Positions 33,083 to 42,883 of a DNA stretch of 57,020 nt are shown piece by piece. The stretch is from Perkinsus olseni (lineage: Eukaryota > Perkinsozoa > Perkinsida): positions 1 to 57,020 of the forward strand of contig JABANN010000174.1 of the NCBI GenBank assembly GCA_013115125.1, in the 5' to 3' direction. Numbering within the stretch: the stretch's first letter is position 1; every line of letters begins with the position of its first letter. Under the pieces are notes generated by a model. The model was not told the DNA's origin, did not search any database, and worked only from the letters and a program-made list of their open reading frames with translations. The translations under genes and the position numbers were made by a program.

Positions 33083-33748
33083 ATGTCTTCTGCGGGCGAC
33101 GGGGAAGATGCGGCAGACCTCTACGCTGACCTCACGCCCGATGCTGACGAGGTGGTCGAAACGACGCCGGGCAAGAAGGCGGAGGTGATAGACGCTGCGG
33201 GCCTCAGTGAGTGAGCTTGCCTTCATCAGGACACAACAGCCGCAGCGTCGCCAGCGGTGGTGGTGTTCGATCCTCTTTTTAAGGAGGTCTTTGTGTTGAG
33301 TAAGATAGTCGATTCCTGTCTGCCGGTGACGCCGGCTACTGTACGGAGAAGGAGGAGGGACGCCGTTGGTAGAGAGGACGCTGAGGACGAAGAGATCTTA
33401 CTCAGTGAGTTTTATGTGCAGCTGAGTTACGAAAGGAGCGGTATGGCTGGTTGCAATTCACGATGGCAAACCTCGAACGAGCGGCTGAGGAACATAATGT
33501 TCTGAGCATTACTCCTGTCGAACTTGGCATCGAAGTGGGCTTGGCATATCGTGTCGTTTATGTGGTCATGAAAACGCGATACAGGCGGGATGCCGACGAC
33601 TGCGGTGCTAGGGGCTCCGGAGTACGGCATAGCCGTCCTGGTTCTAGTGGGGCCTCCAGGGAACCTCCGCGTTCCGTCGGGTTATTGAAATCAGTCGACG
33701 AGGACTTGCTTGAACCCAACGATGGTGATGGTCGCTTGTGGGAGTAGA
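33083..33748 (+). CDS. Acidic N-terminus protein, unknown
   Basis: I do not recognise this gene. Start MSSAGDGEDAADLYADLTPD then ADEVVETTPGKKAEVIDAAG; after an intron VVVFDPLFKEVFVL; then EDAEDEEILL; then AELRKERYGWLQFTMANLER with AAEEHNVLSITPVELGIEVG and LAYRVVYVVMKTRYRRDADD, ending NDGDGRLWE. The acidic DLYADL start resembles cleavage factor or other RNA-processing proteins, and the next exons downstream encode an RRM, so the two could be one gene if the stop at 33746 lies in an intron. Confidence in the exon chain is low. Confidence 0.4.
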
Positions 33749-33842
33749 AACGCCTTCAGGGGCACGGACGAAATATTTCGCGCACGATTATATCCTAGAT
33801 AGTATCCTAGCCGTCCTCCCTCTGCCATTTCCCTCTTCTCAG

Positions 33843-34373
33843 ATCGGCCGATTTTCGTCGGAGTGCCGAGTGCCGTTGGAGACCTCCACGACCACGAGAA
33901 GGCTCGAACTAGGGTACTCGTCAATTTGCCGTCCAATACTACGGAAGCTTCGCTCCGCTCAAAATTACACACCGCCGCCGGTCCCACCAGAAGCATACGA
34001 ATGCTCGTTGGTGACTTCGATACCGGCGAGTTTGGAGGTGCTGCGGCGGTTGAATTCACCTCGGCGAAAAATGCAGAAAATCTCAGCGGAGCGAAGCTCG
34101 AGGGAGACATACTGGTACGGCAGCCAACAGCTAGGGAATGGGCAGCCCTCGGTGAGGGGGACTGGCCAGGCCTCTCCTACGGCCGCATCGACCCCGAAAT
34201 TCAGAAGAGTAAGATCCATGCTGGTGGAAGTTCCCATCCCTACTCCCCTCCTGTAGGTTTGTGTTCGGCAGACCCGCTGGACGAGCCTCGACACTCTCTC
34301 CTCTCGGCAAGTGACGGGTCCTGGGCGAGGGCGTTCGCTGATCAGAAGGCTTCCCGTTGGGCTCATCATCGGT
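33843..34373 (+). CDS. RRM-type RNA-binding protein (partial model)
   Basis: After an acceptor CTCTTCTCAG the frame reads RPIFVGVPSAVGDLHDHEKA then RTRVLVNLPSNTTEASLRSK, IRMLVGDFDTGEFGGAAAVE and FTSAKNAENLSGAKLEGDIL with VRQPTAREWAAL. RVLVNLPS fits RNP2, GGAAAVEFTS fits RNP1, and the spacing fits one RRM. The N-terminus may lie in the preceding gene model. Two inverted copies of the dispersed motif (GCTTCGCTCCGCT at 33949 and AGCGGAGCGAAGC at 34083) fall within this open frame, encoding EASLRS and SGAKL. The end is uncertain; a donor GTAGGTTTG at about 34253 may continue to further exons. Confidence 0.5.
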
Positions 34374-34495
34374 GATCGCTTTCGGCTGCTGTTTAACCAT
34401 TGCTCCTCTATTGTCATATTCCACTGTCGTTTCGCCTTTGGTCGGGTCTGGCGTTGTTGCAGGCTTCAATCATCGAGGAAGGGTTTTCTATTTTT

Positions 34496-37202
34496 ATGCT
34501 ACTCTGGCGACTACAACCTCTTTTATACTGCCTAGCACTCCCAGCCGCGACAGTTGGTGAGTCGACAGCGCTGCAGATGATCTCGGAGGCGGCTGGTGCG
34601 GGACGGTCCATTCGGGACCTGGTTACTCCTGAGGAGATGGAGAAGTGGATGAATAACCAATGGTGTGGTATCGTTCGACTGCTGCTTGACTTTAATCCCA
34701 TCTTCCAGGTGGGATGCGGCTTTGGCCGCCATCAAACTCGACCATGAGCAGCAGCCGACCAGCGGCAAGCGGACAGACTACTTCGGTCCCCCCGTCCGAA
34801 AGGCGGCACGCGAGATCAAGGCTCGGGCAGACGAGCTAGTGCGAAGCCTCGACCAGAACTACTTCAAACCGCAGCGGGTGGCGCCGGCCTTCCAGTGGGC
34901 ACAGAACGATACTGCCGTTTTTATCAATGTTAAATTCACTCGACGATGGAACGCTCCGGGAGCGCTCGATATTCGGCATCCCGAGGTTAACATTACGGAT
35001 AGTGGGATCCAAGTAAAAGCTATAGGAGAACATTCTGGTGAGGATTGAAGTTGACCTATTCTGTATCTTGCACGGGTGAGCTGAAGATTCTCAGGCAAAA
35101 AGCATGAGTATATTCTAAAACTCGGGTTTTTCGATGAGGTTGACCCTACCCTGAGCAAGTGGGCTATGGCGTCCGTCGGGAAGTTGTCGGCGACCCTCGT
35201 CAAGGCCAATAGGAGAAGTACTTGGGAACGGCGAACGTGCAAAATTGGGGAAGTCCGGGTTAGGTAAATGGCCGCGGCTGTTGGCGTCGAAGGAGAAGAA
35301 GGTGAATAACATGCACTACTGGATGGACTTTGCCGAAATTCACGAGGAGAGTCTGAAGGGGCTGCCCACGCCCAAGCACAGTCTAGTCACTTGCCGACTT
35401 GTTAAGAAGGCCTATTGTTTGGGAGAGGATAAGTGTGTCAGTAGTTGTGCAGATGATTGTCGAGGTGGGGAAGGTCGGGGGTTCGATCCCCGGTTGAGGC
35501 ATTTTATTGGCAGGTAAATTGTTCACTGGACCTGATGGGAGGTGCCTTGGCAAGCCGCAAGAGGAAGTCTCCGGCGTCAATTTTACAGATTCCGATCCGA
35601 AACAAGGATTCATAGGCGGAATCGTGGAGGTGCTTGACTCTACCTTCTTCGTATCTTACACGGTTTAACCTAAGATACCTTGGTCAGGTCAACTCTACCG
35701 CCACCTTCGGCGATGCCGAGTTTTTCTCGATATATTTCCTCGACGAGGACAATAACAAACTGTCCGACCAACCGATACTGAGAATAGAGAACCCGAAAAG
35801 TCGGGGCACCAACCTCTCCGGAAAGATACCACCCTCCACGCCCATTCCCGAGGAGGCGAGTAAGATCACAGCAGTCCCGGGCAACCTCGCTTTCGGCGAA
35901 CCTGACAGCCAAAGGGACTTCGCTCCGTCGTCATCATCGCTGTTGGATCTGGCTGTGCCGACTTGTACGCCGCAGGTGAGTGGGGTTCGTCGATGTGTTG
36001 GTCGAATTGTGGTATCTTAGAAAATCGACCTCGAAGATACCTCCCCAGAGGTCGGCCAGTTGGGAGGAGACGTGAAGATATCTTTTTCTGCGCACGCGGA
36101 AGATTCCGCTTCTCCGACGGTTGATTACTACACCCTTCACTGGGGTCGGACGGCTAACAGCTGCGAGCGCCTGCCCGGCGGAAACAGCTACATCGTCCGA
36201 GTTCGGGCGAAGGGGGTTGGGGAGGTGCAGCATCATATCGGTGAGTCCATTGCCATTGAGAAGGGGGCGGAGAGTATATTGGCATTCAGTCAGCATGAGA
36301 ACACTGATGGTGAGGCCGTGGGTTCGATCCCTGGCTGCGGCATTTTCAGTATATCTCAGGCCCGCATCCGTCCAAAGGCGAGCTCACCTCCTCGTGTGCG
36401 ATTTGGCCCATCAGGGGTCGATCGTCCCCGTCCAAACCTCCCCAGGGCCTGTCAGTCCTCAACGGCCAACTCCTGGCCAACGGCAGTCGTTTTTCCGGTG
36501 AAGTCATCGTAAAGCGCGCTGGGCGAGGGGACGAGGTCGCCGCCGAGGCAACAGCATACACGCTCTGGTGGTGTGACGATGACGAGCGGAAATTGAGTAG
36601 GGCTTTCCGATGACGGTCCCGATGAGAAGCTCGAATGCTGCTCTGTTCCTGTCAGGTCTTCTTGACTCTCCCAACATAGAAGATACTACCGCGGCAACTG
36701 ACTTCAGGTAGGAGGATTCTCACTAGGTTTGCTATCCACCCTCGAAGTTTCGGTACTCGTTCGTTTTACCGTCACAGTAAACTGAGAGAAATACGACTGG
36801 AAAAAATACCAATGCTTACGCTAAAAGTTTTTGAAGGGGAATAGTGTCGTCCTGAGCGGACGAAAGGTTTGCAATTTCTTCGGTACCGTCGCGAGTTGCC
36901 TCGGGGGCAGTTCCCAAGCCACGTTAAGGTTCCCCTTCTGGGACTAATAGAATTTCGCCCGATGATCCTCCAAAAGCGTTTCAATAATCGATAACTCTTC
37001 GCCTGCTCCCTGCAGCCCTTCTTCTGTCAGACTCGTCTATGAGGAGGTGGAAGTGCCCGAGAAAGCTTCTAAGATCTGCGCATTCATGAAGAACGATTTG
37101 GGGGAAGGTCGACAAGTACACTCGAACGATCATCTCCTCCCCTCCGACTTGGTCGTTTCAGGGAGCCGCCGCGGCTGTGGTGTCGGACACGGCAAGAGAT
37201 GA
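34496..37202 (+). CDS. Secreted or ER-lumen CS (Hsp20-like) domain protein
   Basis: Start MLLWRLQPLLYCLALPAATV is a signal peptide. Exon 2 follows a 44-nt intron: DAALAAIKLDHEQQPTSGKR and RVAPAFQWAQNDTAVFINVK with FTRRWNAPGALDIRHPEVNI. Then KHEYILKLGFFDEVDPTLSK with WAMASVGKLSATLVKA and KWPRLLASKEKKVNNMHYWM. This is the CS/p23-like fold, including the conserved trailing lysine- and Trp-rich strand. Later exons (GPDGRCLGKPQEE, DPKQGFIGGIVEVLDSTFF, DVKISFSAHAEDS with VDYYTLHWGRT, SRFSGEVIVKRAG with YTLWW) form repeated beta domains with a YxLxW signature. The last exon LVYEEVEVPEKASKICAF to VGHGKR is less certain. Introns at 35651 and 36012 contain AAGATAC hairpins; two hold T-arms. A CS domain behind a signal peptide is unusual. 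Confidence 0.6.
35465..35504 (+). other. tRNA T-arm-like sequence near an intron 3' end
   Basis: GGTCGGGGGTTCGATCCCCG then GTTGAGGCATTTTATTGGCA with the acceptor AG. The T-arm CGGGGGTTCGATCCCCG pairs fully. Upstream 60 nt resemble a tRNA body only loosely. Confidence 0.6.
35651..35687 (+). other. 37-nt intron closed by a GTATCTT/AAGATAC stem
   Basis: Reads GTATCTTACACGGTTTAACC then TAAGATACCTTGGTCAG, between the exons ending LDSTFF and beginning VNSTATFGD (phase 0). The first seven bases, the 5' splice site itself, are exactly complementary to AAGATAC ten bases before the acceptor. Confidence 0.75.
36012..36050 (+). other. Second intron segment with GTATCTT/AAGATAC stem
   Basis: GTATCTTAGAAAATCGACCT then CGAAGATACCTCCCCAGAG. 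It is either a 39-nt intron or the 3' part of a longer one starting GTGAGTGGGG at about 35976; both keep phase into VGQLGGDVKIS. Same layout as the intron at 35651. Confidence 0.65.
36240..36358 (+). other. Intron with tRNA-like 3' half
   Basis: Intron from GTGAGTCCATTG to TATATCTCAG. Near its 3' end GCCGTGGGTTCGATCCCTGG then CTGCGGCATTTTCAG gives a T-arm and a tail very like the one at 35490 (GGCATTTT). Confidence 0.6.
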
Positions 37203-37325
37203 ACTTTAATGGCATCCACTTCCTGTCGACTCGTTTTTTGTCACCTTCCGAGGGGTCGTGTTACTCGTCAAATCAACACCCTCATCGATGAACTAACATC
37301 AACATGAACAACAAAATGAACATCA

Positions 37326-38510
37326 TTAGCCCCTCACCGTGGACCTCTCGAAAGCGCGGCAGTCCCCTCCCGAAGTGTAAGTCGCCTTCTCCTTGTCATG
37401 GAAATTAATTTCCATCCTCATCATCGCCTTATTCTTTACAACCATACTGGGCAAGGCCAAGGTCTCAGCCGACCTCAAACTGGCCAGACTCCTGCCCGCG
37501 GATGATTTGCTCACGATCCTCAGCTCAGAAGCATTGATGACAATTTTACCCATTTTGGGACTGTAAGTAGCGACGTAAACGCCCTCGTAAACTTTCTTGT
37601 GTCCCATCACCGTCACAGAGCCGTTCCTTTTGAAGGAGAAGGTGACAATGTCGAACTTCCCTTCGTCGGCGGTGAAGTCACAATCCATGCGGACCCCATC
37701 GCGCACACGAACGCGATTAACATCGTAAAAAGCACTTTCCCATTGGACTTGTTTATAAACATACTCGTCTGGTTGGTAACAGTATTCGTTCTCTTCTTTG
37801 ATAATCAGTGTGAGTGGGTGTAAATCCAAACTCGCGTCCTCAGCGATGAATTGGACGATCCCAGCGAGACTTTCAGAACTGGATTTCTCGCACTCCCGCA
37901 AAGTTACTTTATTATTGGCTTTCACTTCGTATCTACAAGTCACTTGTTCATTTTTATCATTAAAAATATCAACTTTTCCGTCCAAGTGAAAGGAAATATC
38001 CCCAGTCTTCCCGGTGAAGGTGCAGTCCATTTTCGTTCGGTCTCTACCAAGGCCCACGCAGTACCCCGGCTCCTCACGCAGCCTGCCGTGCGTGTAGACA
38101 TCCGCCGGAGGTTTGCAGTACTCTCCCTTTATGCTAACTTGCATCTTGTGTAAATCCAGACTAACCCCTCGGTCGAAAAAGTGTCTGCCGTATTCTCGAA
38201 TAATCCTTTCACAGCGATTGCTCTCATCGTGATGAGGATCGCTCAGTATCACTTGTACGTTATCATTATCTCTGATAACGCCGCTGTAAAAACAACTGTG
38301 GGGTTTATCTTCTTCAGTGTAAAAGGTGACCTCGCCGGTCGGTCTGAACTCGATCATTCTCACCGACCCAGCTGGGTACTGAGGCGTGTAGAAAGCCGCA
38401 TCAAGAGTGAAGCCAGAGGCAGTAGGCGAGATGTCAGGCCGAGCGTAGGCCAGGGAGGTGTACTCGGACAACGAGCAGGGTCCGAGGCCAAGGGAAGGAA
38501 GACCGGCCAT
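37326..38510 (-). CDS. Three-repeat lineage-specific protein, probably secreted
   Basis: I do not recognise the family. Start chosen at MAGLPSLGLGPCSLSEYTSL because the upstream open sequence is occupied by a T-arm-like element. The protein (about 390 residues) contains three loosely alike units of about 110 residues. Shared marks are MIEFRPTGEVTFYTEED / DISFHLDGKVDIFNDKNEQ / DIVTFSFKRNGSVTVMGHKK, and VSLDLHKMQVSIKGEYCKP / ASLDLHPLTLIIKEENEYCY, with TKMDCTFTG and VRMDCDFTAD between them. Paired cysteines suggest disulfide-bonded extracellular beta domains. It ends DCRAFERSTVRG. It could share ancestry with the array at 42-54 kb but I see no clear alignment. The signal peptide is weak with this start, so a further 5' exon is possible. 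Confidence 0.55.
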   Translation of the reverse strand: MAGLPSLGLGPCSLSEYTSLAYARPDISPTASGFTLDAAFYTPQYPAGSVRMIEFRPTGEVTFYTEEDKPHSCFYSGVIRDNDNVQVILSDPHHDESNRCERIIREYGRHFFDRGVSLDLHKMQVSIKGEYCKPPADVYTHGRLREEPGYCVGLGRDRTKMDCTFTGKTGDISFHLDGKVDIFNDKNEQVTCRYEVKANNKVTLRECEKSSSESLAGIVQFIAEDASLDLHPLTLIIKEENEYCYQPDEYVYKQVQWESAFYDVNRVRVRDGVRMDCDFTADEGKFDIVTFSFKRNGSVTVMGHKKVYEGVYVATYSPKMGKIVINASELRIVSKSSAGRSLASLRSAETLALPSMVVKNKAMMRMEINFHDKEKATYTSGGDCRAFERSTVRG

Positions 38511-38521
38511 GGAGAAAAGCA

Positions 38522-38562
38522 ATGCCTCTGCCGGGGATCGAACCGGGGACCTTGGATTCACC
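38522..38562 (-). other. T-arm-like sequence in 5' region
   Basis: On the minus strand AAGGTCCCCGGTTCGATCCC then CGGCAGAGGCATTGC, ending just before the chosen ATG. Shares the GAGGCATT tail with the element at 35490. Likely in a 5' UTR intron. Confidence 0.5.
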
Positions 38563-38781
38563 GACGCAACACAACGATGAGCAAAAGCTATCAATATCAT
38601 CGCATGGCGACTACTACTGACAGTGATACAACCAATCGTCACAAGCAAACTACAATCAACTAGAATTCATCATACTCACATTAAATAAAATCGATCAATC
38701 GGGCGAGCGCTACTCGCGTTTCAACTACTACTGCCGCCGTCCAGACTTACATACAACAGTGCTGGTAGAAGTACATCAACT

Positions 38782-40157
38782 TTAATAAGCCTTCGCAGTG
38801 GTTACGTGTAACGAGTCAACTATTCGGTACCGACCGTCATCCGTTTTGAACTTCAACGCTTTGAGCCTCGGAAGGACTCCTCGCCGAAGTCCTTCGAACA
38901 GTAGAGAGGCATCCTCAGGGAGGGTGGTCGCAGTGGTGGTGATAACCTGAGCAGAGTATGAATAGTTCGCGCGCCACGAAATTTCTACCCGGAGCTTAGA
39001 GTGTGGGGGTATCCGATGGGCTTGATAGAGCTTGGTGAGGATACCCAGAAAAGACACTCCGAGGTCAGTATGGACGACACCCCCTCCGCCGTAGAATTCA
39101 GCAGACTTCGTTAAATTGAGGGACCTGTAAGTCCACCACATGAAGAGATGATGACGGAAAGAGGATGAGGATCTTACAGGCAGTTCAGGGCCGGGAAGAT
39201 TCCTTCCGCAGTGAGCTTGATCGCGAGAAGCGAACCGACTGCGCCGAAGAAAGGCCCGCTAAGGGAGAGTCTGAAGGGGAGTGGAGATGGCGTAGTCGAG
39301 GAGAAGCCCGACTGTACCGTTCCAAGTGAGGGAGCGGCCCGGCTGTTGAGAGACTGTCGAGCAATGTAAATGATATCAGGCAGTCGCTGAGGCTCAGACT
39401 CGATAATCGTCGAGCGAAGGGTGACGGGCCGCACAGTAGGGCAGGCGGGAGGCCTGAGGGTGCCCGAATAATGACGAGAAGGCGAAGCGATGCACCAACC
39501 TTTGAGTTCGACTTCGGTCACGGTTGGCATGAACTCTATCCTCCGCTTTGCCATGGTCAGCTGGCATTGGCCTCTCACGGGGTGCCCCCAGGGGACGGCA
39601 CTGATACCCCTTAGGGTCGGGAAGGCGAACGATATTGCTTCCCAGATATCCAAGGTCGAACCGTGGCAAGACGTCCCGTTGTGGGAGATGAGAATCTTCT
39701 CGACTCGCGGCCATTCCTCAACGATCTCTATCGCCCTCACGATGGTGTCACAGCAGAAGCCTTTTAGATTGAGAATCTTCAATTTAGGCGTGAGGAAGCG
39801 TCCGAGGGTGGGGCAGAGGTCGAGCTTAGACTCACTACCGTACGAGGGTCGTATCGTAATACTCGTTAGTGATGGTAGTGTGCAGTAGTTGAAGTTGATA
39901 AGTTGGTCTTCCTGTACGGAGAGAGTCTGGAGGAGTTGGAGATCTTGCCAAGTCAGCGAGAGGTCGCTAGGGGAGTCCACGAGGTGAACCAGAGGCATCT
40001 GTTCGATCGGCTCTCCAAACGCTTCATACAGCGATGCTGCTTCTGATGATCGCAAGAAGGGGACCACCGCGAAGAGAGGTAGAGAGGCGGGATGGCGGAG
40101 GGGTACTGCCTCGCTGGGGAGGGGTGGCATCGGACGAAGAATAAAGGCTGATCGCAT
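38782..40157 (-). CDS. Leucine-rich-repeat-like protein
   Basis: Start MRSAFILRPMPPLPSEAVPL. The long first exon (327 residues) carries LRR-type strands, for example LQLLQTLSVQEDQLINFNYC then TLPSLTSITIRPSYGSESKL, LTPKLKILNLKGFCCDTIVR, WPRVEKILISHNGTSC, FPTLRGISAVPW and TVTEVELKGWCIASPS. Intron 1 starts GTAAGATCC and ends GGACTTACAG, joining to SLNLTKSAEFYGGGGVVHTD. Intron 2 (38947-38988, 42 nt) carries the ATTTCGTGGCGCGCGAA motif. The last exon is VITTTATTLPEDASLLFEGL to RIVDSLHVTTAKAY. Irregular repeats without an obvious F-box; possibly an FBXL-type protein. No signal peptide is evident. Function unknown. Confidence 0.62.
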
Positions 40158-42016
40158 GTCTACATGAGCACGGTCCCGAAGGCGTCATCATTGGTGGCCG
40201 TAGTCACTTGTCCCTGTGAAGAGGGAGCTCCTCTTCCACACCCTAATACAAGCGGCACACAATGGTTGTGAAATCATCCGTCACGAATGGACAGGTCACC
40301 ATCAGCATCTCCATTAAGAGGTCGAAAAGTTCTAAACTTACATCCCAGTTCGCATGATCGGTCGGGTAATAACGTCTCATCTTCGCAGAATGCTGGACCT
40401 CGTCACCAGTGAAAGCGACAGAAATCAACTTGTGTTACGAAGTTTCAGGAAACTGCCAACTGTCGTATTCCATAAGAAAAAGACGCGGACACGAGGAGCG
40501 GTGAAGTGGCTAAACTCTCAGCTGGGGTTACAGTTGAGGTTCCCCTCCCCCCCCCCCTACCGGACCTGCAGTACCAACGAGCAGTTGTGGTAGAATGAGA
40601 TCGGGGCCCAGCACCACGAAGGGGCGTAGTAGAGTGAGCCGAGCGAGAAGAAAAAATGATACCGCCACTCTGGCTAGATACAGAATAAGTCAAGATCTAG
40701 CCTACCACTCCCTCGACCCCTCTCCACCCATTACCTGCTGATCATGCATCCCCGGCCAGGCGGAGCTTCTCGGCCCACACGGCGGCCCACAGCGAAGCCC
40801 TCCTGGGCCCTCTCTTGACATCCACTACTCTTTTCCTTACATAAAGACCTGAGTGGCATTCAAGATCATGGTGAGACCCGATAAGACCCCCTACGGGAAG
40901 GATGGTAACTGAGAGCATGAGGTAAGGGATATTCAGAAAGGTCCGGTGGACGCGGAAGAAGTTTCTCATGTTACGCGGCGGTCCTCACGACCAGCCATGA
41001 TGTTGTATGTCAGTGAGGGATGTTTCTCCTCAAGCACACTTAGCACTGCCGGCCAAGTGCTTTTTCATCGACATCAAAAATGACTTTTTTTGAGTGGAAA
41101 CGAAATTATACACATGGTAGATTATACGGATCACAAGTGAAACGTTCATCAACCTTAACCAGCCAAACAGCCAAACATCAAAAATGACTTGAGATAGTTT
41201 TGTCGTCGCCTCCCAACAACGCGACGGGCGACTGATCGGGCGAGCGATCATTGATCGGGCGAGCGGGCAGGACTGGGCGAGCGAGATTGTCATCCGCGCT
41301 CGAAGGAACAATTGGGAAGTGGGGGTGCTGAGGCTGATTACGAGGCGTTGAGTTCCTGAAGCCCACTTCAGGAGCCAATTAAAGTGCCCACTTTTCCAAG
41401 TCCAAGTGGAGGGAAAGTACCCCTTTCCAAACTTGGAGAAAAATAGTCTATTAAAGTGCAGCAATGTCCCAGGGGATATCTCCAGGTACTTGGATCCACG
41501 TGCAGGGTCTTGTTTCCAATCCAAGTGAACACTTCCACGAGAGCGCGGATTAAAGTGCGCGATTTCCATGTTCCCGAGGAGGGTCATTTTTCCACCAGTC
41601 GCGCGACTCCGAAGCGCAACCCGTTTTTTTCCAAGTGCACTCGTTACTTGATAGGGAGCAATAATTCTAGGCGGTGAAATAATTCTGTATTCTAGGGGTG
41701 AAATACAGAATCCCAGAATCGTTTCCAGGTATCAGGATTAGTTTAATAAACTGAACCGGTTCCTTAAGTTTTTGAACTGGAGGCGGGATTGTTGCTCGAC
41801 AATCGGTCATAACAGTGTACTGTAGTGTGAGAATCTCATCGTTGCGTGGGGGAATAGATGAGAGAGATTTATTTTGATGCTACATACGCGTGATAGCTGT
41901 TGCAGGGCATGCGCAAGATTATAGCGTGATCGATAGCGTCCACGCACGCGCGGGCGGGCGGTAAGAATGTTGAGGAGTCGTAATTCATCAGTCCATTCCG
42001 ACTTCCTCCATTCAAG
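40158..42016. other. Long spacer with short repeats
   Basis: No well-supported gene. A 75-codon minus frame at 40742-40969 (MRNFFRVHRTFLNIPYLM...) and a 61-codon one at 40243-40428 are possible small genes or last exons but lack support. At 41230-41290 GGGCGAGCG occurs three times (also at 38701 and 45538). From 41380 to 41640 the phrases TTAAAGTGC and TTTCCAAGT recur several times at 70-100-bp spacing. A copy of the GATACAGAATAAGTCAAGAT element is at 40673-40695. Confidence 0.5.
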
Positions 42017-42883
42017 ATGGCCCGCCGGGTGCTGTCCCGAATCTTTGGGTTCCAATCCGAGTCCCCGATCGAAATATTCTGTCGGTACGGAAAAGCTTCT
42101 CATACATGTTTTCTAGAGCGCGACGCGCTCCCTGTCTACGCGTTCGAATACGCCGTAGAATTCGCTGGCGATGTAGGCGCTGTACCGGTCTCAATGACGC
42201 GAGGGTGTACGCTGAGCCTTATCCCCAATACAGCCGAGCAAGGGGACGACTTCACGGAGCTGCAGAGGTTGAAGCCCGACTACTACACGCGTGACCAAAC
42301 ACTTATGGCGAGAGGACCGCCACGGATTTGTGAGCACAGTTTTGAGTATGCCAAGATAGAGAACGACGTGAGAGTGGTGGACCGAGATATCTACACCGGA
42401 CGATTCGACAGATTGGAGAAGCAAAAGGCGGATGGTATGAAAAAACTGTTTCTCGCTACAAGGTACCACTACTTCTCTCAAATCCCTCGGATGGGGATTC
42501 TCATCACGAACGGACAGACGTTGACGATATTCGATGGGGACATGAATAGAGATCCTGTCCCATTGAAATGGATGTCGAATGGAAATGCAATCGCCATCGA
42601 CAAGCATCGCTACGCCATTTTTATTCATTACTACATGTTGGTCATCAATGGGAAGACTCAGGAAACCACAGTTCTGCGCATGTAAGTTACCCCTCCAAGT
42701 TTTGTCCGGATCGAACTGCACCGACTCGGTGTCACCGAGAGAATGGCGTCAGCTTTATGCCATTTTCAGAAACGGCCACTTGCAGCATCCCAAGAGAAGA
42801 TTGTGAGTCATTGTTAACTCATGTTTTACGTGTCTTCATATTCATGATTCCGCAGATACTTCGAGAGCATGATAGCTGGGTAG
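42017..42883 (+). CDS. Secreted-array gene A
   Basis: First of six related tandem genes. Exon 1 reads MARRVLSRIFGFQSES then IEIFCRYGKASHTCFLERDA, VYAFEYAVEFAGDV, EQGDDFTELQRLKPDYYTRD, GPPRICEHSFEYAKIENDVR with VVDRDIYTGRFDRLEKQK, ATRYHYFSQIPRMGILITNG and AIFIHYYMLVINGKTQETTV. Two small exons follow, NGHLQHPKRR and the terminal YFESMIAG. Family marks are an early IFCR, a C with an acidic residue about 12 later, FEY, DYY and RYHYFS. The other members start with clear signal peptides; here it is weak, so the true start may be in an unseen exon. Central part nearly identical to A'. Function unknown; secreted, lineage-specific. Confidence 0.65.
42725..42739. other. Short perfect hairpin in intron of gene A
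   Basis: CTCGGTG T CACCGAG, 7-bp arms, in the intron after exon 1. One of many such hairpins across the array; another, CTCACCG T CGGTGAG, is at 43279-43293. Confidence 0.85.

Noticed and set aside
38511-38648. Longer N-terminus (46 more residues) for the three-repeat protein
   Set aside because: That stretch contains a T-arm-like sequence ending GAGGCATT, typical of introns here, so the later ATG was preferred.
41030-41587. 185-codon minus-strand open frame
   Set aside because: It runs through the TTAAAGTGC/TTTCCAAGT repeats and its residues simply mirror them; no protein-like features.
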